From Bosea sp. 685 (lineage in GTDB: Bacteria; Pseudomonadota; Alphaproteobacteria; Rhizobiales; Beijerinckiaceae), in assembly GCF_031884435.1 (NCBI RefSeq), contig NZ_CP134779.1, forward strand, positions 3,286,001 to 3,350,000: a stretch of DNA of 64,000 nt. Direction: 5' to 3'. The notes under the pieces are model-generated. The model did no database searches. It was not told where the DNA came from and was given only the letters and a program-made list of their open reading frames with translations. Shown here piece after piece: positions 59,604-64,000 of the stretch. The position numbers and the translations under genes are program-made. Position 1 is the stretch's first letter. Every line of letters starts with the position of its first letter.

Positions 59604-59732
59604 TAGAGCAGGATGCGAAAAAGTGGGAACCGGTTTTTCGCAATCGATCCTGCTCTAACTCTTTGATGAGAGACGGATTCAGATTTCAGACGGCATCACA
59701 AAGTGACCCCGTCTGAAATCATCCGGCTCTAG
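59604..59732. repeat. MITE-like palindromic element, family A, copy 2
   Basis: A 129-bp element with ends CTAGAGCAGGAT (from 59603) and ATCCGGCTCTAG, inverted at 11 of 12 positions. The internal core (GCGAAAAA ... TTTTTCGC) and a second hairpin (GATTTCAGACGG with CCGTCTGAAATC) are well paired. The copy at 15368 differs in the second hairpin sequence but keeps its pairing. Confidence 0.75.
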
Positions 59733-59830
59733 GAGCTGGGGACATTTCGTATCCGGGCTGCCGTTATGAGCGCGGCCCATCCGCAGAGAGCCTTCACAGC
59801 CCCGCGCTCCCCCAAGCTCACAACAAAAAA

Positions 59831-59852
59831 AGCCGGCCCGAAGGCCGGCTTT
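59831..59852. terminator. Bidirectional intrinsic terminator
   Basis: AAGCCGGCC (59831-59839) pairs with GGCCGGCTT (59844-59852) over a CGAA loop. A run of A on the left (59825-59832) and T on the right (from 59851) gives a U-tract in both directions. It serves the FadL-like gene (minus strand, ends at 59874) and also reads as a stop for the plus strand. Confidence 0.85.
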
Positions 59853-59873
59853 TCCTTTGCGCGGGAGTTCCGC

Positions 59874-61193
59874 TCAGTTCTTGCGGACGACCGGGCGCAG
59901 CGGGACCGTCTCGGCCGGGTCGTCCCAGCGATAGGTCAGGCCGACCGAGGCAATGTGGATGAAGGGCTTGGCCTCGGCGGTGTAGAACACCGCAGCCTGC
60001 TGCGGATGCGTGCCGTTATAGTTCACGCTCGCCTTCTTCACATCGATATAGGTGTAGCCGAGATCGAGCTTCAGCTTGTCGGTGACCTGATAGCTCAGAC
60101 CGGCCGAGAGCCAGAGGCGATCATTGTCGGCGATGAAGATCGTGCGGTTGCGGTCGTTCACGGCCGAGAGCTCGTAGCCGACACCGGCGCGCAGCGTCAG
60201 CGCGCTGTTGTACTTGTATTCCGCGCCCAGCGAGAAATACCAGGCATCGTCATACTGGAAGTTCAGGCTCGTGACCGGCAAGCCGTTCGCCTTGGCGACG
60301 ATCGGAATGTTGCGGAAACGGCTCCAATTCGTCCATTCCACGCCGGCATGGACCTGCCACTGATCGTTGATCACCTGCGACACGCCCAGCACGACCGAAT
60401 CGGGCAGGTTGAGGTTGGCCTTGACCGGAATGACCGCGAGCGGCGTGCGGAAGGTGCCCTCGAGCGTCTGGCGCACCTCGGAGCGATAGGCCAGGCCGAT
60501 CGAGGTTCCCTGGAACGGCGTCAGGGTGAAACCGAAGCGATAGCCGAAATCGATCGTATCGCCTTCGATGATCACCGGCGCCGCCGTCGGGCCGACGCCC
60601 GAGGCCTGCTTCAGCGCGGCATTGAAATACTGGACCTGCAGCGCGGCGCCGACCGAGAGCCAGTCGTTCACCTTGTAGCCGACGGTCGGCGAGACGTTGA
60701 TCGTCTGCACCTTGGCCGAGCGGCCATAGACCTGGCCGGCATTGACCTGATTATCGGGCTTGGAACGCAGGCCATAGGGCGCACCGGTGGTCACGCCGAC
60801 CCAGAAGCGGTCAGTGAGCTGCCAGGCGCTGTAGGAGGCCGGGATGAAGGCGCCGTCGCCGCCGAGATTGCCGGTGCCGTTCTGGATCGGGTTCAGCGGG
60901 CCGAGCGGCGAGCCCAGGCGCGTGGCGGCGGTCGGCTGGTAATCGGCATTCGCGTTGAGATAGGTGAAGTTCCAGTTGCTGTTGCGGCCGGGGAACATGG
61001 TGATCGTGGCCGGGTTCCAGGCCATCGAACCCATGCCGATACCGCCCGAGGCGGCGCCGGCATAGGCCATGCCGAGCCCTTCGGCGCTCTGGCCGCTGCG
61101 GATCGCGAAAGAACTGGCGGAGGCGGAGCCGGCCGCGAGAAGAGCAGCGGCCGAAACGGTTGCCGCGGCGATGAGGCGAACGGTGCTCTTCAT
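59874..61193 (-). CDS. OmpP1/FadL-family outer-membrane transporter
   Basis: A 439-residue outer-membrane protein starting at ATG 61193 (MKSTVRLIAAATVSAAALLAAG). The signal peptide ends about ASAS. The mature start SFAIRSGQSAEGLGMAYAG is the FadL hatch-domain N-terminus, followed by NPATITMFPG and amphipathic strands (FWVGVTTGAPYGL, YRFGFTLTPFQGTSIGLAYRS, LTLRAGVGYELSAVNDRNR, KLDLGYTYIDVKKASVNY). It should admit long-chain fatty acids or other hydrophobic compounds. The gene ends at a strong terminator. The usual size is ~420-450. Confidence 0.94.
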   Translation of the reverse strand: MKSTVRLIAAATVSAAALLAAGSASASSFAIRSGQSAEGLGMAYAGAASGGIGMGSMAWNPATITMFPGRNSNWNFTYLNANADYQPTAATRLGSPLGPLNPIQNGTGNLGGDGAFIPASYSAWQLTDRFWVGVTTGAPYGLRSKPDNQVNAGQVYGRSAKVQTINVSPTVGYKVNDWLSVGAALQVQYFNAALKQASGVGPTAAPVIIEGDTIDFGYRFGFTLTPFQGTSIGLAYRSEVRQTLEGTFRTPLAVIPVKANLNLPDSVVLGVSQVINDQWQVHAGVEWTNWSRFRNIPIVAKANGLPVTSLNFQYDDAWYFSLGAEYKYNSALTLRAGVGYELSAVNDRNRTIFIADNDRLWLSAGLSYQVTDKLKLDLGYTYIDVKKASVNYNGTHPQQAAVFYTAEAKPFIHIASVGLTYRWDDPAETVPLRPVVRKN

Positions 61194-61624
61194 CCTAATC
61201 CATCCCTTTGATTGAATCTTTCGAGGTCGAGGCGCCTCGCTGACACCACCATGACGCGAGGCCGGTTTCGCCGCAATCCCGCCGCAAGCGCCCTGAAAAC
61301 GCCGCAACTTCGCTTGTTTCCGAAACGGCATGCCGGAAAACCGCCAAAAACCTGCCGATTTCTCGTATCGTCGCGAAGCAGCACGGCCAAAACGATCGTT
61401 TACATGCGAACTATCGTCGATTTCGACGTACCCGGCTAAAAACCATGCAGGGCGGCCCGATTGCCGGGCATGTTGCTTTCGCGGGATACGTTGCATCGGC
61501 GCAACAATCCTATGGCTATCCAGACGCAGCCGCGTCATGCGCGGGAACTCACTTGTCATTGCGCGCCCCATCCGCTCAGGTGCGCGCCACCCGAATTAGA
61601 TCGATTGAAACAGGGGGAAACACC
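61194..61624. other. 431-base divergent intergenic region
   Basis: No convincing gene. It should contain the promoters of the FadL-type porin and of the FAH-family hydrolase. A perfect short palindrome, CGTCGA-TT-TCGACG (61415-61428), lies near the middle and could be an operator shared by the two divergent genes. Short open frames here are low-complexity and lack a ribosome binding site. Confidence 0.4.
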
Positions 61625-62476
61625 ATGAAACTGCTGCGATACGGCGCTTTTGGCCAGGAAAAACCCGCCCTTCTCGACGCCAAGGGCGGCTTGCGCGACC
61701 TCTCCGGCGTGATTTCAGATTTTGCCGGCAAGACGCTCGGCTCGGCCTCGCTCGCCAAGATCAAGGCGCTCGATCCCGAATCGCTGCCGCTCGTCCAGGG
61801 CTCGCCGCGAATCGGCGCCTGCGTCGGCGACGTGCATAATTTCATCGCCGTCGGCCTCAACTTCGCCGATCACGCCGCCGAGACCGGCGCCGCGATCCCC
61901 AAGGAGCCGATCCTGTTCAACAAGGCGCCGAACTGCATCGTCGGCCCCTATGACGACGTGATGATCCCGAAGGCCTCGGTTAAGACCGACTGGGAGGTCG
62001 AGCTCGCCATCGTCATCGGCGATGGCGGTTCCTATATCGACGAAAAGGACGCCATGGCCGCGATCGCCGGCTTCTGTGTCTGCAACGACGTCTCGGAGCG
62101 CGAATTCCAGGCCGAGCGCGGCGGGCAATGGGCCAAGGGCAAGGGCTGCCCGACCTTCGGGCCGCTCGGCCCCTGGCTGGTGACGCCAGACGAGATCACT
62201 GACGTGCAGAATCTCGGCATGTGGCTCGAAGTCGATGGCGAGCGCGTCCAGAACGGTTCGACCAAGACGATGATCTTCGGCGCCGCCTATCTGGTGCATT
62301 ACATCAGCCAGTTCATGCGCCTGGATGCCGGCGACGTCATCACCACCGGCACGCCCCCGGGCGTCGGCCTCGGCTTCAAGCCGCCGCGCTTCCTGAAGGG
62401 CGGCGAGGTCGTCACGCTCGGCATCGATGGGCTGGGCACGCAGAAGCAGAACTTCGTGCCGTTCAAGGCTTCCTGA
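61625..62476 (+). CDS. Fumarylacetoacetate hydrolase (FAH) family protein
   Basis: A 283-residue FAH-fold enzyme starting at ATG 61625 (MKLLRYGAFGQEKPALLDAKG), with a GGGGAAA sequence upstream. Motifs are VGLNFADHAAETG, the metal-binding Glu pair in KTDWEVELAIVIG, VCNDVSEREFQ (Asp), KGKGCPTFGPLGPWLV, and TGTPPGVGLGFKPPRFLKGG. Members split a C-C bond in beta-diketo acids or act as acylpyruvases or oxaloacetate tautomerases/decarboxylases. It is divergent from the FadL gene. The exact reaction cannot be read from sequence alone. Confidence 0.93.
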   Translation: MKLLRYGAFGQEKPALLDAKGGLRDLSGVISDFAGKTLGSASLAKIKALDPESLPLVQGSPRIGACVGDVHNFIAVGLNFADHAAETGAAIPKEPILFNKAPNCIVGPYDDVMIPKASVKTDWEVELAIVIGDGGSYIDEKDAMAAIAGFCVCNDVSEREFQAERGGQWAKGKGCPTFGPLGPWLVTPDEITDVQNLGMWLEVDGERVQNGSTKTMIFGAAYLVHYISQFMRLDAGDVITTGTPPGVGLGFKPPRFLKGGEVVTLGIDGLGTQKQNFVPFKAS

Positions 62477-62484
62477 GAGCTTTC

Positions 62485-62527
62485 AAAAAAAGCGCCACCA
62501 TGACCGCTTGACCCGGTCATGGTGGCG
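62485..62527 (-). terminator. Intrinsic terminator for the LuxR-type gene
   Basis: CGCCACCATGACC (62493-62505) and GGTCATGGTGGCG (62515-62527) form a perfect 13-bp stem with a 9-base loop. A run of seven A at 62485-62491 gives a U-tract in the minus direction, so it stops minus-strand transcription from the gene ending at 62706. It could also end the FAH message less efficiently. Confidence 0.75.
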
Positions 62528-62705
62528 AAGATCCAACCGGCAAACGGCCCTCATCTGCCATGAGAGCCAGCCGGAAGCGGCTCGCCGGAGTGACGGCGCC
62601 CGAACTGCAGCCGACCGGCCGCGTATGTTTCCAGAGATTTCACGCCGTCGCGATCGGCGCACCCCCCAAATGGGGGCATAGCGGTTTATCCTGCCATCTC
62701 GGCAG

Positions 62706-63863
62706 TCAGCCGAGCTTCGCGGCGCCCTGAAGCATGCCGACGAGGTCCGACTGGCGGCGAACCCCCGTCTTGGCGAGGACGCGCTTGAGCGTCGTGCGCG
62801 CGGTCCCCTCCGTCACGCCCAGTCGCTGCGCCGCCTGGCGGGGCGCATGCCCGGCGGCGATCATCGCCGCGAGCTTCGCCTCCGCCGGCGTCAGGTCGAA
62901 CAGCCCCTCGATGAGATCGGCGCCCAGAATGCGATGAGGCAGAACCGGCGTCGCGACCAGGATCGCGCTCGCCAGCGTGAACACGTCGCGCGCCCTGCCT
63001 GTCACCGGCGAGAGATGCACGACGATGGGCGGGTGCCCCTGCCCTGCCGGAATCGCGATCGAACGCACCGCCACGTCATGAGCCTGATAGGCGAGCGCCG
63101 CCATGGCCGTCTCCAGCATGCGGTCGGCGGCGGCGTCGACGATCCCGAGCCGTGCCGGCCGGTCGCGGAAGACCGCCGGCATCAGCGCGCTCAGCAGGCT
63201 GTTGATGCTGAGGATGCGCCCGCCCGGCCCCAACACGGCGCCAGGCAAGCCCATCATTTCGAGCGCCTGGGCAGCAGCCCTCGCCCGCTCCAACCCGAGA
63301 CGCCGCGCCAGCAGGCCGGCGCGGGCGAAATGCGGCCGCAAGCGGTTGAGCGAGGCGACCGCCTCGGGCTCCACCGTGCCTTCGTCGAAGCCGCGCTCGC
63401 AATGGACGACGATCACATCGCCCGAGGGACAGGTAATCGCCGTCGCCGCGGCCGAGCCATAGCCCGAAGGGATCAGCATCTCCTGATAGAGCGGCTCGGT
63501 GGCGATCTCGTCGGGCGTGAACACATCCGTGTCGGTGATGAAGCCGGCATGTCGACAGGCAAGAAGCCGCAAACTGCGCTGGTTCACCGGCACGGGCAGG
63601 CGCAGCATGATGTCGTTATAGGTATTCTCGAAGGCAGCGCTCGACGCCGTCAGGCGCGCCTCTCCCTCCAGTATCGTGCCGAACAGCGCCTCGCGGCAAC
63701 CAGCGACCTCTGCCGTCGCCCGCAAGACCTCCGGCCATCCCTCCGAGACGATGGCCGCCTCATAGATGCGGTCGATCAGTTGGTTTTCGTCGATCAGCTG
63801 GTTGTCCTGGGACCCGACCGTCGGCAAGAGCTCATCCTTTCGCAGCGCCTTCGCGGCGCGCAT
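62706..63863 (-). CDS. LuxR/GerE-type transcriptional regulator
   Basis: A 385-residue regulator starting at ATG 63863. The long N-terminal part (~1-310) has no recognised sensor motif, but one segment (LEMMGLPGAVLGPGGRILSINSLLSALMP) looks PAS-like. The C-terminal ~60 residues are the LuxR helix-turn-helix (LTPAEAKLAAMIAAGHAPRQAAQRLGVTEGTARTTLKRVLAK). It binds DNA; the signal is unknown. It resembles orphan LuxR proteins of Hyphomicrobiales. A terminator lies downstream at 62485. Confidence 0.9.
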   Translation of the reverse strand: MRAAKALRKDELLPTVGSQDNQLIDENQLIDRIYEAAIVSEGWPEVLRATAEVAGCREALFGTILEGEARLTASSAAFENTYNDIMLRLPVPVNQRSLRLLACRHAGFITDTDVFTPDEIATEPLYQEMLIPSGYGSAAATAITCPSGDVIVVHCERGFDEGTVEPEAVASLNRLRPHFARAGLLARRLGLERARAAAQALEMMGLPGAVLGPGGRILSINSLLSALMPAVFRDRPARLGIVDAAADRMLETAMAALAYQAHDVAVRSIAIPAGQGHPPIVVHLSPVTGRARDVFTLASAILVATPVLPHRILGADLIEGLFDLTPAEAKLAAMIAAGHAPRQAAQRLGVTEGTARTTLKRVLAKTGVRRQSDLVGMLQGAAKLG

Positions 63864-63918
63864 CTGCCGCTATTGTACGATGCACGCCGGAAACAGCCTT
63901 GCGCTGGAACAAGCGCCT

Positions 63919-63936
63919 CTTCACGTTTCCGTGAAG
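63919..63936. terminator. Small hairpin downstream of the partial minus-strand gene
   Basis: CTTCACG (63919-63925) pairs with CGTGAAG (63930-63936) over TTTC, 9 bases after the stop codon at 63945. No U-tract is seen, so it is a weak candidate terminator. Confidence 0.35.
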
Positions 63937-63944
63937 GCCGGATG

Positions 63945-64000
63945 TCAGCCCTCAGCGAGCCCCAGCATCAGCCGGATGTTCTGCACCGCCGCCCCCGACG
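63945..64000 (-). CDS. C-terminal tail of a gene entering from the right, partial
   Basis: Minus-strand codons end SGAAVQNIRLMLGLAEG followed by TGA at 63945. Composition and position suggest the last residues of a real protein whose main part is beyond the window. Eighteen codons are too few to name a family. Confidence 0.4.
   Translation of the reverse strand, partial: SGAAVQNIRLMLGLAEG

Noticed and set aside
59766..61211. A 481-codon plus-strand open frame opposite the FadL-type gene
   Set aside because: Arg/Gly/Ala/Asp-rich shadow. The minus-strand protein has a signal peptide and FadL motifs and ends at a terminator.
61212..61439. A 75-codon open frame in the FadL/FAH spacer
   Set aside because: Basic low-complexity product, no ribosome binding site, and no recognisable pattern.

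Overview
The window is GC-rich, densely coded chromosomal DNA of an alphaproteobacterium. It looks like a member of the order Hyphomicrobiales (Rhizobiales), plausibly Bosea or a close relative. This guess rests on the hom-glpX-recJ-tRNA-Glu neighbourhood, an IalB-family protein, a class I PHA synthase, many IclR regulators, stacked ABC transporters, and dispersed palindromic elements of a kind common in that order. The genus is an inference; no rRNA or other marker is present.

Layout. (1) 1-584 is the 3' end of an oligopeptide-type ABC ATPase. (2) 754-13794 is a long minus-strand catabolic cluster: two acyl-CoA dehydrogenases, two enoyl-CoA hydratases, a MaoC dehydratase, an acyl-CoA synthetase, a dihydropyrimidinase/hydantoinase, an M20 N-carbamoyl amidohydrolase, a trans-sulfuration-type PLP lyase, a class III aminotransferase, an NTF2-like protein and an IclR regulator. 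(3) 13987-18081 holds a rhodanese, a second IclR regulator, and a minus-strand operon of a BKACE-type cleavage enzyme, an SDR and a double-hotdog dehydratase. (4) 18490-27413 is one plus-strand operon: hyuA-hyuB hydantoinase/oxoprolinase genes plus a complete dipeptide-type ABC importer. Regions 2-4 look like one substrate programme (uptake, opening of an amide or ureide ring, CoA activation, beta-oxidation-like steps). An IclR-type palindrome shared by three of their promoters ties them together.

(5) 27414-29040 is a scar with a frameshifted enolase-superfamily remnant and an unknown gene. (6) 29041-34998 is a compact polyamine cassette (IclR regulator, DAO-type oxidase, PotABCD-like importer) flanked by near-identical ~33-bp direct repeats. 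(7) 35582-43912 has a ToxR/CadC-like TPR regulator, an unknown protein, an IalB-like protein, a large autotransporter preceded by seven 8-bp tandem repeats, two mobile-element remnants, and tRNA-Glu.

(8) 44058-54675 is the conserved backbone recJ ... glpX-hom ... aminotransferase, interrupted between recJ and glpX by a flavin dehydrogenase, an enoyl-CoA hydratase and a CoA-transferase. (9) 54837-64000 carries a lipoprotein, phaC, an aldo/keto reductase with divergent MerR regulator and a clear palindromic operator, a periplasmic binding protein, a FadL-type porin, an FAH-family hydrolase, a LuxR-type regulator, and the tail of a gene leaving the window. Two families of short palindromic repeats, one MITE-like, are scattered through the intergenic spaces.
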